DNA of 64,000 nt, taken from positions 144,695 to 208,694 of the forward strand of contig JAAYIK010000015.1 of the NCBI GenBank assembly GCA_012523465.1. The letters run 5' to 3'. Below the pieces are notes generated by a model, which saw nothing but the letters and a program-made list of their open reading frames with translations, had not been told where the DNA came from and ran no database searches. This DNA comes from Lysobacteraceae bacterium (lineage in GTDB: Bacteria > Pseudomonadota > Gammaproteobacteria > Nitrococcales > AK92). The translations under genes and the position numbers were made by a program. Shown here piece by piece: positions 31,177-41,270 of this stretch. Within the stretch, counting starts at the first letter, position 1. Every line of letters starts with the position of its first letter.

Positions 31177-31902
31177 TTGCCGGCTCGGGCAGGCGCCGAT
31201 GCAGGAGCAATCGCCATTTCAGCAGCGCCCATAGGAATTTTCGGCGGGACCTTCGATCCGGTTCATTTCGGCCACCTGCGCTCGGCGCTGGAAGTGCTGG
31301 AAGAGCTGCAGCTGGCCGAGGTGCGTCTCGTTCCCTGCCATGTTCCGCCGCACCGCGAGCGCCCCCGGCACGATGCCGACTGCCGCCTGGAGCTGCTGCA
31401 GCTGGCGGTCCAGGGCGTGCCGGGGCTGCTGGTCGATGACCGCGAGCTGCGCCGCGACGGGCCGTCCTACACGGTGGACACGCTGGCCAGCCTGCGGGGG
31501 GAATTTTCCCAAACCCCGCTGTGTCTAATCATTGGCATGGACAGTTTCTTGAATCTGCCCAGCTGGCACCGTTGGCGGGAGTTGACCGATCTTGCCCACA
31601 TCGTCGTGCTGAGCCGCCCTGGCTATGCCTTCGACGGCAGCGGCGAGCTGGCCGAGTGGCTGCAGGGGCGGCGGATTACGCAGCCGCAGCAGCTGGCAGT
31701 CGAACTGGCCGGAAGCGTTTATTTCCACCCTGTCACCCAGCTCGATATCTCGGCGACGCGGATACGCAGCCTGATCGGCAGCGGCCGCATCCCGCGCTTC
31801 TTGATGCCCGATGCCGTTTGGCAGCGGATCGCGGCGCTGGGGTTGTACGGTTGGCCCGGCGGGGACATTCATCCACAACCTGCAAAAGGTGGTCATGACT
31901 GA
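31177..31902 (+). CDS. nadD: Nicotinate-nucleotide adenylyltransferase NadD (up to 241 aa, start uncertain)
   Basis: The enzyme transfers AMP from ATP to nicotinate mononucleotide in NAD synthesis. The nucleotidyltransferase motif GIFGGTFDPVHFGH opens the protein, and SATRIRSLI is near the C-terminus. The start is odd. The only standard initiation codon in frame is a TTG at 31177 with no ribosome site, giving a 13-residue non-family extension. An AGGAG eight bases before an ATT at 31216 would start the protein just before the conserved motif, so ATT initiation is possible. The gene begins three bases after proA and overlaps rsfS. Confidence 0.93.
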   Translation: MPARAGADAGAIAISAAPIGIFGGTFDPVHFGHLRSALEVLEELQLAEVRLVPCHVPPHRERPRHDADCRLELLQLAVQGVPGLLVDDRELRRDGPSYTVDTLASLRGEFSQTPLCLIIGMDSFLNLPSWHRWRELTDLAHIVVLSRPGYAFDGSGELAEWLQGRRITQPQQLAVELAGSVYFHPVTQLDISATRIRSLIGSGRIPRFLMPDAVWQRIAALGLYGWPGGDIHPQPAKGGHD

Positions 31903-32278
31903 AGCTGAACTGCGTCTGGAGCAATTGGAGCAGGTCGTCCGGGAGGCGCTGGACGAGATGAAGGCGCTCGATCCGGTCGCGCTCGACGTGCGCGGCAAGA
32001 CGCCGTTGACCGACATGATGTTCATTGTCTCCGGCAGCTCGACTCGGCACGTCAAGTCGATCGCGGACAACGTGGTCGAGAAGGTGCTGGAGGCGGGCTG
32101 GCGCCCCATCGGCATCGAGGGTGAAGAAGCAGCGGAATGGATTCTGGTGGACCTCGGCGACATCGTCGTGCACGTGATGCTGCCGGCGGTGCGCGAGCTG
32201 TACCGGCTGGAGGGCATCTGGGGCATCGATGCCGACGAAGAGATGGAAATGCCGCTGCTGAGCCGCACCAGGCGGTAA
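31895..32278 (+). CDS. rsfS: Ribosome silencing factor RsfS (127 aa)
   Basis: The protein binds ribosomal protein uL14 and blocks joining of the subunits when nutrients are short. Family residues are clear: LDVRGKTPLTDMMFIVSGSSTRHVKSIAD and the WILVDLGDIVVHVMLPAVRELYRLEGIWG block near the end. An AGGTGG site precedes the ATG, which lies within the 3' end of nadD (overlap of eight bases). It is followed three bases later by rlmH, the usual partner. Confidence 0.95.
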   Translation: MTEAELRLEQLEQVVREALDEMKALDPVALDVRGKTPLTDMMFIVSGSSTRHVKSIADNVVEKVLEAGWRPIGIEGEEAAEWILVDLGDIVVHVMLPAVRELYRLEGIWGIDADEEMEMPLLSRTRR

Positions 32279-32281
32279 TCC

Positions 32282-32746
32282 ATGCGCATTCTGATGATCA
32301 GCGTCGGGCAGAAAATGCCCGACTGGGTGGCGGCCGGCGTGCGCGAATACTGTGGCCGTCTGCCCGCGAATTTCCTGCAGCTGGTCGAGCTGCCGTTGGC
32401 TGTCCGCACCAATTCCAGCGATCCCAGGCGAGCGCAGGCGGAAGAAGCGCAGCGCCTGCTCAAGGCCATCCCTGACGGCGCCCATGTCATCGCGCTCGAT
32501 CCCCGCGGCCGCGCCCTGAGCACCGAGGAGCTGGCCGAGCGCCTCGACGGCTGGCAGCACGAAGGCCGCGACGTGGCCTTTCTCATCGGCGGCCCGGACG
32601 GACTGACCGCCGAATGCCTGGCGCGCAGCGACGAGCGCTGGTCGCTATCCAGGCTGACCTTCCCCCACATGCTGGTGCGCATCATCCTAGCCGAGCAGAT
32701 CTACCGCGCCTGGACCATCTTGCGCAACCATCCTTATCATCGCTGA
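32282..32746 (+). CDS. rlmH: 23S rRNA pseudouridine-1915 N3-methyltransferase RlmH (154 aa)
   Basis: This SPOUT-class methyltransferase modifies pseudouridine 1915 of helix 69 in 23S rRNA. The knotted C-terminal fold is recognisable by FLIGGPDGL (about residues 101-109), LSLSRLTFPHMLVRIILAEQ-type sequence and the terminal RNHPYHR. The length is almost invariant in this family. It is the last gene of the leuS-to-rlmH run; a gap of about 290 bases follows. Confidence 0.95.
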   Translation: MRILMISVGQKMPDWVAAGVREYCGRLPANFLQLVELPLAVRTNSSDPRRAQAEEAQRLLKAIPDGAHVIALDPRGRALSTEELAERLDGWQHEGRDVAFLIGGPDGLTAECLARSDERWSLSRLTFPHMLVRIILAEQIYRAWTILRNHPYHR

Positions 32747-32901
32747 AGCGGCCGCCGTGGCCCGGAGGGTCCGGAGCGTGCCGGCGGCGCGTTGACGGCT
32801 TCCGCTGACGCCAGCGCTACTTCTGGCGCATCTCCTGCAGCGCTTCGTTCATCGCCGCGCCTTGGTCTATCCCGAGAGCGTAGCGTCACATGAGCCCCGT
32901 C

Positions 32902-32930
32902 TTGGCATAGACTAGAGCTTGCATTATTTC
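32902..32930 (+). promoter_or_regulatory. Weak candidate promoter for the maf-rng-yhdP run
   Basis: TTGGCA at 32902-32907 is a good -35. The -10 is unclear: TATTTC at 17 bases spacing, or an extended TGCATTATT overlapping it. It lies in the 286-base gap between rlmH and maf, where a new transcript is expected. Confidence 0.25.
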
Positions 32931-33032
32931 GCCAGCGCGTTCAGGTAGAGCGTGCTTGCGAAATGAAATCAGGATCAGTCACCGCCGATGGCGCTGTGCT
33001 GTAGGCTCATACGGTTGCACAGGGAAGAATTT

Positions 33033-33635
33033 ATGCAGACGGAACATACCCCGGACATTTACCTTGCCTCGCGTTCGCCGCGACGACGCGAGCTGCTCGA
33101 TCAGATCGGCGTGCGCTACGCCTGGGTGGCGGCGGATACCGAGGAGACGGCCAAAGAGAACGAAGCGCCCGAGGTCTACGTGCTGCGGCTGGCGCTGGAC
33201 AAGGCGCGCGCCGGGCTGAAGGCGCGCGAGAGCGGGCTGGAGCTGCCGGTGCTGGGCGCCGATACCATCGTGGTGCTGGACGACGAGCTGCTGGGCAAGC
33301 CGGAGACCGAGGAACAGGGCGGCGCCATGCTGCTGAAGCTTTCCGGCAGGACCCACAAGGTGCTGACGGCGCTCGCCATGGTTGACGGCGAGCGGGAGGC
33401 GACCCGGCTGTCGGTCAGCCATGTGACGTTTCGCGAGCTCAGTCGCGAGGAGGCCGTGCGCTACTGGCATACCGGCGAGCCCTGGGACAAGGCCGGGGGA
33501 TACGCCATCCAGGGGCGGGCGGCCGTGTTCATCGAGCGACTGGAAGGCAGTTATTCCGGCGTGATGGGATTGCCGCTGTTCGAGACAGCGCAATTGCTCG
33601 AGGAATTCAACGTTGCCTACCAGCGGCACTGGTAG
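33033..33635 (+). CDS. maf: Maf-family nucleotide pyrophosphatase, YhdE type (200 aa)
   Basis: This cytoplasmic house-cleaning enzyme hydrolyses dTTP/UTP or modified nucleotides to monophosphates. The N-terminal LASRSPRRRELL is the substrate loop. GADTIVVLDD, GKPETEEQ, SGRTHKVLTA and the GGYAIQGRA block match the YhdE subgroup rather than the YceF one. The ATG follows AGGGAAG. In E. coli the same gene precedes rng and yhdP, as here. Confidence 0.92.
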   Translation: MQTEHTPDIYLASRSPRRRELLDQIGVRYAWVAADTEETAKENEAPEVYVLRLALDKARAGLKARESGLELPVLGADTIVVLDDELLGKPETEEQGGAMLLKLSGRTHKVLTALAMVDGEREATRLSVSHVTFRELSREEAVRYWHTGEPWDKAGGYAIQGRAAVFIERLEGSYSGVMGLPLFETAQLLEEFNVAYQRHW

Positions 33636-33642
33636 CACGCGC

Positions 33643-35112
33643 GTGGCACAGGAAATACTAATCAACGTCACTCCACGCGAAACCCGCGTCGCCCTGGTCG
33701 AAAATGGGGTGCTGCAGGAAGTCAGCATCGAGCGGGCACGGCGCCGCGGGCTGGTGGGGAATCTTTACATGGGCCGGGTGGTGCGAGTGCTGCCCGGCAT
33801 GCAAGCGGCCTTCATCGATGCCGGTCTGGAGCGAACGGCGTTCCTGCACGTCAACGACATCATCCAGCCGCCGCCGGGTGCCGAGGGCGCGCCGGTACGG
33901 CGCAGCGACAACATCAGCGACCTGCTCACCGAGCAGCAGCGGGTGCTGGTGCAGGTGATCAAGGACCCGATCGGCAGCAAGGGGGCGCGGCTCACCACCA
34001 ACATCACCATTCCATCCCGCTACCTGGTGCTGCTGCCGCATCAGCCGACGGTGGGTGTCTCGGCCCGCATCGAGGACGAGACCGAGCGCAGCCGCCTGAA
34101 GGCCATCGTCCAGGGCTTTCTGGAAGAGGGCGACGACAACGGCTATATCGTGCGCACCGCGGCGGAGCTGGCCAGCGAGGAAGCCTTGCGGGCTGACCGG
34201 GACTTCCTGCGCAAGCTGTGGGATTCGATCCGGCGCCGGGCCGAGATCGCCCAGCCGGGCACGCTGGTGTACGAGGACTTGCCGCTGGCGCTGCGGACCC
34301 TGCGCGATCTGGTCGGCAGCGAGGTGGAGCGGATCCGGATCGACTCGCGGGAGAATTACCAGCGGCTGGTCGAGTTCTGCGAGCAGTTCCTACCGGAAAT
34401 CGCGCCACGCATCGAGTACTACCCCGGCGAGCGGCCCATTTTCGACCTCTACGGCGTCGAGGACGAGCTGCAGAAAAGCCTCGAGCGCAAAGTCGTGCTG
34501 AAGTCGGGCGGTTATCTCATCATCGACCAGACCGAGGCGATGACCACCATCGACGTCAACACCGGCGCCTATGTCGGGCATCGCACGCTGGAAGAGACCA
34601 TCTTCAAGACCAACCTAGAGGCCGCTCATGCGATCGCCCGGCAAGTGCGGCTACGCAACCTCGGGGGCATCATCATCATCGATTTCATCGACATGGTGGA
34701 CCCGGAGCACAGGCGCCAGGTGCTGCGCGCCCTGGAGAAGGCGCTGGAGCGCGATCACGCCAAGACGCAGATCAGCGGCGTTTCCCCACTGGGCCTCGTC
34801 GAGATGACGCGCAAGCGAACGCGGGAGAGCCTGGAACACATCCTCTGCCAGCCTTGTCCTACCTGCTCGGGACGAGGATCGTTGAAGACGCCGGAAACCG
34901 TCTGCTACGAGATCTTCCGGGAGATCATGCGGGCAGCGCGTCAATTCGAGGCGCGGCAGCTGCTGGTGCTCGCCTCGCAGGACGTGGTTGATCTGATGCT
35001 CGACGAGGAAAGCGCTTCGCTGGCTCAATTGGAAGAGTTCATTGGTCGTCCGATCAAACTGCAGGCCGAGCCGTTGTACACGCAGGAACAGTACGACGTC
35101 GTCCTGGTGTGA
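33643..35112 (+). CDS. rng: Ribonuclease G (489 aa)
   Basis: This endoribonuclease of the RNase E/G family matures the 5' end of 16S rRNA and degrades mRNAs. It begins with ILINVTPRETRVALVENG, followed by an S1-like domain (about 38-130) and the RNase H-like and DNase I-like catalytic part with DFIDMVDPEHR. The zinc-link CPTCSGRG is near residue 405. It is the short G form without the long RNase E tail. The GTG at 33643 matches the family N-terminus. An in-frame TTG ten codons earlier overlaps maf but looks non-conserved. Confidence 0.95.
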   Translation: MAQEILINVTPRETRVALVENGVLQEVSIERARRRGLVGNLYMGRVVRVLPGMQAAFIDAGLERTAFLHVNDIIQPPPGAEGAPVRRSDNISDLLTEQQRVLVQVIKDPIGSKGARLTTNITIPSRYLVLLPHQPTVGVSARIEDETERSRLKAIVQGFLEEGDDNGYIVRTAAELASEEALRADRDFLRKLWDSIRRRAEIAQPGTLVYEDLPLALRTLRDLVGSEVERIRIDSRENYQRLVEFCEQFLPEIAPRIEYYPGERPIFDLYGVEDELQKSLERKVVLKSGGYLIIDQTEAMTTIDVNTGAYVGHRTLEETIFKTNLEAAHAIARQVRLRNLGGIIIIDFIDMVDPEHRRQVLRALEKALERDHAKTQISGVSPLGLVEMTRKRTRESLEHILCQPCPTCSGRGSLKTPETVCYEIFREIMRAARQFEARQLLVLASQDVVDLMLDEESASLAQLEEFIGRPIKLQAEPLYTQEQYDVVLV

Positions 35113-35141
35113 CTGGCGCTTGAAAGCGGTGGGAGCGCAGA

Positions 35142-38100
35142 TTGCGCACATCCTGGTTGGTCAAATTGAGATGGGGCGTGGCGGCGGTGCTGGTCGCCCT
35201 GCTGGTGCTGCTGGCCGTCAGCATGAGCCTGCTGCGGCTGGCGGTGGCCTATGCGCCGCAGCTGCGTGGGCAGGTCGAGCAGGTGCTGGCGCAGGCGCTA
35301 GAGCGGCCGCTGACGCTGGGCGGCTTGCGCGCTACCTGGGCTGGCCGCCACCCGCGCTTGATCCTGGAAGACGTGCGCCTGACCGGCGGCTCGCTGGCAG
35401 GGCTGGAAGTCGCCGAGCTGAAGGTCGACATCGACCTGCTGCGATCGCTGCGGACCATGCGGCTGCACCTGGCGCAGGTGGAGGCTGCCCGCCTGGACGT
35501 GCATGCCGCTTATGCCGATGACGGCTCGCTGCGGCTGACCCGCATCGGCAATGCCGACATTTCCGCCGCCGCCCTGGAGGAGGGCGGCGGGCCGCGCCGC
35601 CTGCCGGCGCAGGTGCGTCTGCGCGACGCCAGGGTGCAGATCGTCGATCTGCCCGCTGACACCACCTATCGCTTCGGCGACGTTGAGCTCGAGCTCGCCA
35701 GCGTGGGGCAGGGCTATGCTCTGGGCGGCTACATACCGCTGCCCGGCGTGCTGGGGCAGAGCATCCGCTTCCGCGCCGAGTGGCAGGGCGGCCTCGGCTC
35801 GCCCGCGCCTTTCACCGGCCAGCTCTATGTCGACGCCCGCCGGCTGCGCCTGCAGCCCTTGTCCTCCCTGCTGCAGCGGCTGGGGCCGGTGCCGGCCGTC
35901 CAGGGCAGCGCCCATGTCGAATTCTGGGCGGATCTGACTCCGCGGGGCCTGGCCCAGGCCAGTGGCCGCCTCACCCTGCTCGACATAGCCCTGCAGGACG
36001 AGGCGCAGGCCTGGCGGACGGTGGCCGGGCAGCTCAAGGGCGTGTTCCATTGGCAGCAGCAGGAGCAGGGTTGGGATCTGGCCGTGGCGGACTTGTCAGT
36101 GGCGTCGGCGTACCGCGTCTGGCCGCCCACCGAGCTGGCCTTGCGCCTGCGGCGGCAGGCCGGGTCGCACACCCTGGAGCTGGCGAGCGAATACTTGCAT
36201 CTGGGCGATTTTGTGACCGCGGCTGGCATGCTGCCGCTGGTCCCAGAGCCGCTGCGGCAGTGGCTGCTGGCGGCGCAGCCAACCGGCGAGCTGCTGCAGC
36301 CGCAGCTGGTTCTGCGCTGGGGGGAGCAGGGGCTGGAAGATTTTGATGCGCACGCCGTCTTTCGCGCCGCCGGCCTGCGGCCGTACGGGCGGGTGCCGGG
36401 CGCCAAGGGGCTGGCCGGCAGCCTGCGGATCGATCGCCGCGGCGGGCGGGTCGTCCTCAACGCCGGCCGTGGGGAGCTGGAGTTTGCCGCCGTCTTCCGC
36501 GAGCCGCTGCCCTTCGATCAGCTGCAAGGGGAAGCGTTTTGGCGGGTGGATGACCATGGCTGGCAGGTGAGCGCGCCGCTGATCGAGGTCGCGAATGAGG
36601 ACGGCAGGGCCAAAGCGCGTCTGCTGCTGCTCGGCGGCGAGGGGGGCGCGCCCTTCATGGATTTGCGCGCCCAGGTGACCGACGCCTACAGCACGCATCT
36701 GAGCCGCTATCTGCCGGTCCCGGTGCTGCCGCCGTCGGTGCTCTCCTGGCTCGACCGCGCTGGCATCCGCAGCAAGGTGCCGCAGGCCGACCTGATCCTT
36801 TACGGCCGTCTCGACGAGTTCCCCTATACCCGCAACAACGGCCTGTTCCTGGTACAGGCTGATTTCGCCGACCTGAGCCTGGACTACCATGCTGGCTGGC
36901 CGCCGGTGGAGGCGGCGACGGGCCAGCTGCGCTTCCTCGGCAACAGCATGGCCATCCGCGTCGACAGCGGGCGCATCCACGGCGCGACCATCGAGAGCGC
37001 CGTCGCTCGCATCGACCGGTTGGGTGGGGAGCCGCTGCTGATCGACGGGCAGGTGCGCGGCAGCGGGCAGCAGTACCTGGCGTTTCTCCAGGCGATGCCC
37101 GTGGTCGGCGACGGGCTGCGCGAGCAGCTGGCGGCGATGGAGCTGACCGGCAGCCATCCGCTCGAGATCAGCCTGAACATTCCCCTGAAGCCGGGGGCCA
37201 GGGTGCAGCTGCAGGGCAGCGTGACGCTGGAGGGCGCCGATTACCGCCTGCCCAAATGGGATCTGGCGCTGGATCAGCTGCAGGGGGTGGTCCAGTTCGA
37301 TGAACGCGGCGTGACCGCGCAACAGGTAGTCGGCTTCTATCGCAACGTGCCGGTGACGCTGAGTGCCGAAACCATCCGCCAGTCCGAGCGGGAGCGGATA
37401 CGGCTGAGCGGTCATCTGCGGGCGCCGCCGGCCGTGCTGCTCAGGGACGCGCCGCCACCGATTATCAAAGGAGAGACGAGCTGGCAGGTACGCTTGCTGC
37501 TGCCGGGATTTCAGTCGCCGCCACCGGCCGCGGGTCCCTTGCTGGAGCTGCAGATCGTCTCCGAGCTGCAAGGTATCACGGTCGCGCTGCCGCCGCCGCT
37601 CGGCAAGGCGGCCGCGGACAGACGCCCGCTGCGGATCAGCGTTCCCATCGGTGAGAGCGGGGTTGGCGCGGTCAGCGTCCGCTACGGCGACGAGCTGCGG
37701 GCCTTGCTCGGACTCGCGCGCGACGGTTTCGAGGTCACCCGAGCCGCGGTGCAGTTGGGCGCAGGCCGACCGACGCTGCCGCGGCAGGGGGTGGTGATAC
37801 GCGGCGCGCTGGATGTCCTCGATCTGCAGGGCTGGAGCATGCCGGCCTGGTCGGGGCAGGGAGCGGCGGCGCCGCGGCTCAAGCTGCAGGACGTCGACGT
37901 CCGCCTGGGGCAGCTGCGGGTCTGGGGACAGCAGTTCCGCGATGCCGCGATTCGCGCCCAGGCGATCGATACGGGCTGGACGATAGCGCTGGATGGGCCG
38001 GACATGCGCGGCTTCGTGGTGCTGCCCGCGGACAGGGGGCAGCCGATCCTGGCCCAGCTGGAGCGCCTGCGGCTGCAGGTCCCTGCCTTCGACGGCCAGC

Positions 38101-38978
38101 CGAAGCAGGCGGCATCGCGGACGGCGGAATTGCCCATCCTTGATGTGACCGTGGCCGAGCTGGCGCTGGGCGAGCAGACGCTGGGCCAGCTGACGCTGCA
38201 GACGCGACAGGCGGACGACGGCGTGGCCATCGAGCAGCTGCGCATCGACGGGCCTTTCTTCGAGCTGCAGGCCAACGGCAGCTGGAATCGCGCCAGCGGA
38301 CGCTCGCGGCTGCAGGCCAGTCTGGGCAGCTCCAACGCCGGCCGGTTGCTGGATGCGCTGGGCTACCGCAACGCCATGCGCGGCGGCAGGCTGCGGGGCG
38401 GCATGGATGTCTCCTGGGAAGGCCGCCTGCTCGACTTTTCGCTGCCGGCGCTGTCCGGCAATCTGGATTTGAGCTTGCGCGACGGCCAGATCCTGGCGGT
38501 CGAGCCTGGCGCCGGGCGGCTGTTCGGCCTGCTCAGCATCGCCGATTTGCCGCGACGCCTGAGCCTCGACTTCTCCGATCTGTTCGGCAAGGGCTTCTCC
38601 TACGATAAGCTGGAGATACACCTGCTGCTGGCGGATGGCGACGCCCACACGCGCGAGTTCTATATGCAGGGGCCGGCCGCCAAGGTGGAGCTCAAGGGCC
38701 GCATCGGCCTGGCGGCGCGCGATTACGATCAGCGCATCACGGTGACGCCCAACGTGTCGACCGCGTTGCCCGCCATCGGCGCTGTGGCGGGCGGGCCGAT
38801 CGGGGCCGTGGCCGGATTCGTGACCCAGAAGCTGCTGGAAGACGAGATCAACAAGCTGTCGCGCTATCGTTACCGGGTTGCCGGCAGTTGGGATGCGCCC
38901 AAGATCGAGCCGGTAGCGACACAGGACAACGACGGTCGCGAGCAGGCGGAAGCCGGGGAGGAGGTGACGACGCCATGA
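35142..38978 (+). CDS. yhdP: AsmA-like giant periplasmic protein YhdP (1278 aa)
   Basis: This inner-membrane-anchored protein spans the periplasm and, with TamB and YdbH, is known to help phospholipids reach the outer membrane. It has a single N-terminal transmembrane helix at about residues 11-35 and very long beta-rich repeats. The C-terminal AsmA-like end contains GRLFGLLSIADLPRRLSLDFSD and a glycine-rich GAVAGGPIGAVAG segment. The size is typical of the family. The TTG start has GGGAG seven bases upstream. It overlaps the next gene by four bases (ATGA). Confidence 0.93.
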   Translation: MRTSWLVKLRWGVAAVLVALLVLLAVSMSLLRLAVAYAPQLRGQVEQVLAQALERPLTLGGLRATWAGRHPRLILEDVRLTGGSLAGLEVAELKVDIDLLRSLRTMRLHLAQVEAARLDVHAAYADDGSLRLTRIGNADISAAALEEGGGPRRLPAQVRLRDARVQIVDLPADTTYRFGDVELELASVGQGYALGGYIPLPGVLGQSIRFRAEWQGGLGSPAPFTGQLYVDARRLRLQPLSSLLQRLGPVPAVQGSAHVEFWADLTPRGLAQASGRLTLLDIALQDEAQAWRTVAGQLKGVFHWQQQEQGWDLAVADLSVASAYRVWPPTELALRLRRQAGSHTLELASEYLHLGDFVTAAGMLPLVPEPLRQWLLAAQPTGELLQPQLVLRWGEQGLEDFDAHAVFRAAGLRPYGRVPGAKGLAGSLRIDRRGGRVVLNAGRGELEFAAVFREPLPFDQLQGEAFWRVDDHGWQVSAPLIEVANEDGRAKARLLLLGGEGGAPFMDLRAQVTDAYSTHLSRYLPVPVLPPSVLSWLDRAGIRSKVPQADLILYGRLDEFPYTRNNGLFLVQADFADLSLDYHAGWPPVEAATGQLRFLGNSMAIRVDSGRIHGATIESAVARIDRLGGEPLLIDGQVRGSGQQYLAFLQAMPVVGDGLREQLAAMELTGSHPLEISLNIPLKPGARVQLQGSVTLEGADYRLPKWDLALDQLQGVVQFDERGVTAQQVVGFYRNVPVTLSAETIRQSERERIRLSGHLRAPPAVLLRDAPPPIIKGETSWQVRLLLPGFQSPPPAAGPLLELQIVSELQGITVALPPPLGKAAADRRPLRISVPIGESGVGAVSVRYGDELRALLGLARDGFEVTRAAVQLGAGRPTLPRQGVVIRGALDVLDLQGWSMPAWSGQGAAAPRLKLQDVDVRLGQLRVWGQQFRDAAIRAQAIDTGWTIALDGPDMRGFVVLPADRGQPILAQLERLRLQVPAFDGQPKQAASRTAELPILDVTVAELALGEQTLGQLTLQTRQADDGVAIEQLRIDGPFFELQANGSWNRASGRSRLQASLGSSNAGRLLDALGYRNAMRGGRLRGGMDVSWEGRLLDFSLPALSGNLDLSLRDGQILAVEPGAGRLFGLLSIADLPRRLSLDFSDLFGKGFSYDKLEIHLLLADGDAHTREFYMQGPAAKVELKGRIGLAARDYDQRITVTPNVSTALPAIGAVAGGPIGAVAGFVTQKLLEDEINKLSRYRYRVAGSWDAPKIEPVATQDNDGREQAEAGEEVTTP

Positions 38979-39793
38979 CGATGAGAGCCTTGGTCGCAGC
39001 GGTGCAAATGGTCAGCGGGCCGGAAGTCGGGGACAACCTGGCGCAGGCAGCTGCGCTGCTGGAGGAAGCGGCCGCGGCCGGGGCCAGGCTGGCGGTACTG
39101 CCGGAGAATTTCGCCTTGCTCGGCAGCGACGAGCACGACAAGCTCGACATTGCCGAAACCGATGGCAACGGCCCCGTCCAGGCCTTCCTGGCTGAGCAGG
39201 CGCGCCGGCACGGCATCTGGCTGGTCGGCGGCAGCGTCCCGTTGCGCAGCGAGGAAGCCGAGCGGGTCTATTCGGCCTGCCTGGTCTATGACTCGGCGGG
39301 CGAACGCCGGGCGCGCTATGACAAGATCCATCTGTTCGATGTCGAGGTGGGGGCCCAGGAAGCCTACTGCGAGTCGCGCACCGTGAAGCCGGGCCGGCTG
39401 CAGCCGGTCCTGGTCGATACCCCGTTCGGCCGGCTGGGGCTGAGCATTTGCTACGATGTCCGCTTCCCGGAACTCTTTCGCCGGCTGGTGGCCGAAGGTA
39501 TGGAGCTGCTCGCGATTCCTTCGGCCTTCACCGCCACCACCGGAGCCGCCCACTGGCAGACGCTGGTACGGGCGCGGGCCATCGAGAACCAGTGCTTCGT
39601 CATCGCGCCCGGCCAGGGCGGGGAGCATCCCGGCGGCCGCCGCACCCACGGAGAGAGCATGATCGTAGGTCCGTGGGGCGAAATGCTGGCCCGGCTGGAC
39701 AAGGGCCCCGGAGTCGCGCTCGCCGAAATCAACCTGGAGGCGCTGCACCATTTGCGCCGCCGCTTCCCGGCACTGACACACCGCCGCTTCTGA
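38975..39793 (+). CDS. Carbon-nitrogen hydrolase, Nit1/deaminated-glutathione amidase-like (272 aa)
   Basis: This is a cytoplasmic nitrilase-superfamily amidase. The catalytic triad is visible: Glu in LPENFALLG, Lys in [10 protein letters not shown] and Cys in [14 protein letters not shown]. The last motif, with [12 protein letters not shown] at the end, fits the Nit1/YbeM group that repairs deaminated glutathione; the substrate here is inferred. The ATG overlaps the yhdP stop and is followed by tldD 13 bases later, so it is probably part of one operon. Confidence 0.88.
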   Translation: MTMRALVAAVQMVSGPEVGDNLAQAAALLEEAAAAGARLAVLPENFALLGSDEHDKLDIAETDGNGPVQAFLAEQARRHGIWLVGGSVPLRSEEAERVYSACLVYDSAGERRARYDKIHLFDVEVGAQEAYCESRTVKPGRLQPVLVDTPFGRLGLSICYDVRFPELFRRLVAEGMELLAIPSAFTATTGAAHWQTLVRARAIENQCFVIAPGQGGEHPGGRRTHGESMIVGPWGEMLARLDKGPGVALAEINLEALHHLRRRFPALTHRRF

Positions 39794-39806
39794 GGTGAGG
39801 GATTGC

Positions 39807-41261
39807 ATGACCGATACTGCTGCTAACAATCTGCAACTGGTACGCCAGCACATACTGGAGCCCGCCGGCCTGACCGAGCGGGACCTTGAGCGGGTGTTTG
39901 GCCAGCTGATGGCGCCTGGCGTGGACGCCGCCGATCTTTACTTCCAGGCCAGCCGTCACGAGGGCTGGGTGCTCGAGGACGGCATCGTCAAGGAGGGCAG
40001 CCGGAGCCTGGACCAGGGCGTGGGTGTGCGCGCGATCAGCGGCGAGAAGACCGGCTTCGCCTACTCCGACGAAATCATCCTGCCGGCGCTGCTGGAAGCC
40101 TCCGGCGCCGCCCGGGCCATCGCCCGCAGCGGCCAGAGCGGCCGCTTGCAAGCCTGGCAGGCCGGTGGAGGGCTGTCGCTTTATGCCCCCATCAACCCGC
40201 TGGATTCGCTGACCGCGGAGGAGAAGATCGCGCTGCTGCAGCGGCTGGATGCTGAGGCGCGCCGTCTCGACCCGCGGGTCGAGCAGGTCATCGTCAGCCT
40301 TGCGGGCGTGCACGACATGATTCTGGTCGCCAACAGCGACGGCCGCCTTAGCGCCGACGTCCGGCCGCTGGTGCGGCTCAACGTCACCGTGATCGCCCAG
40401 CAGAACGGCCGCCGCGAGACCGGCTCCAGCGGCGGCGGCGGGCGCTTCGGCTACGAGTATTTCCTGGAAGGCGACCGCGCGCTCAACTATGCCCGCGAAG
40501 CGGTGCGGCAGGCGGTGTTGAACCTGGAGGCGGTGGAGGCCCCGGCCGGCACCATGCCGGTGGTACTGGGGCCCGGCTGGCCTGGCGTGCTGCTGCACGA
40601 GGCGGTCGGGCATGGCCTGGAGGGGGACTTCAACCGCAAGGGCACCTCGGCCTTCGCCGGCCGGATCAGCGAGCGGGTCGCATCGCCGCTGTGCACGGTG
40701 GTGGACGACGGCACGCTCGACCGGCGCCGCGGTTCGCTCAACATCGACGACGAGGGCACGCCCACGCAGACCACCGTGCTGATCGAGAAGGGCGTACTCA
40801 AGGGCTACATGCAGGACAACCTGAACGCCCGCCTGATGGGCACCGTCTCCACCGGCAACGGCCGGCGCCAGTCCTACGCCCATCTGCCTATGCCGCGCAT
40901 GACCAATACCTACATGCTCGCCGGCCCGCACGATCCGGAGGAGATTATCCGCTCGGTGAAGAAGGGCCTGTACGCGGTCAATTTCGGCGGTGGCCAGGTG
41001 GACATCACCTCGGGCAAGTTCGTTTTTTCCGCGAGCGAAGCCTATTTGATCGAGGACGGCCGGATCACGGTTCCGGTCAAGGGCGCCACCCTGATCGGCA
41101 GCGGGCCGGAGGTGATGACCCGGATCAGCATGGTCGGCAACGACCTGCAGCTGGACGGCGGGATCGGCACCTGCGGCAAGGACGGCCAGAGCGTCCCGGT
41201 CGGCGTCGGTCAGCCGACGCTGAAAGTGGATGCGCTGACGGTTGGCGGGACGGCGGCTTGA
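39807..41261 (+). CDS. tldD: Metalloprotease subunit TldD (484 aa)
   Basis: This is the catalytic half of the TldD/TldE heterodimeric zinc protease, known for microcin B17 maturation and CcdA degradation. The zinc motif HEAVGH is at residues 264-269 and the third-ligand region around [15 protein letters not shown] and [11 protein letters not shown] is intact. The ATG at 39807 follows GAGGTGAGGG; an upstream GTG is possible. Unlike E. coli, where tldD and pmbA are apart, here they lie nine bases apart. Confidence 0.95.
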   Translation: MTDTAANNLQLVRQHILEPAGLTERDLERVFGQLMAPGVDAADLYFQASRHEGWVLEDGIVKEGSRSLDQGVGVRAISGEKTGFAYSDEIILPALLEASGAARAIARSGQSGRLQAWQAGGGLSLYAPINPLDSLTAEEKIALLQRLDAEARRLDPRVEQVIVSLAGVHDMILVANSDGRLSADVRPLVRLNVTVIAQQNGRRETGSSGGGGRFGYEYFLEGDRALNYAREAVRQAVLNLEAVEAPAGTMPVVLGPGWPGVLLHEAVGHGLEGDFNRKGTSAFAGRISERVASPLCTVVDDGTLDRRRGSLNIDDEGTPTQTTVLIEKGVLKGYMQDNLNARLMGTVSTGNGRRQSYAHLPMPRMTNTYMLAGPHDPEEIIRSVKKGLYAVNFGGGQVDITSGKFVFSASEAYLIEDGRITVPVKGATLIGSGPEVMTRISMVGNDLQLDGGIGTCGKDGQSVPVGVGQPTLKVDALTVGGTAA

Positions 41262-41270
41262 GGAGTGGCG

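Noticed and set aside
36096..38648. 850-codon open frame on the minus strand opposite yhdP
   Set aside because: Also an antisense shadow caused by codon bias; YhdP has full family structure.
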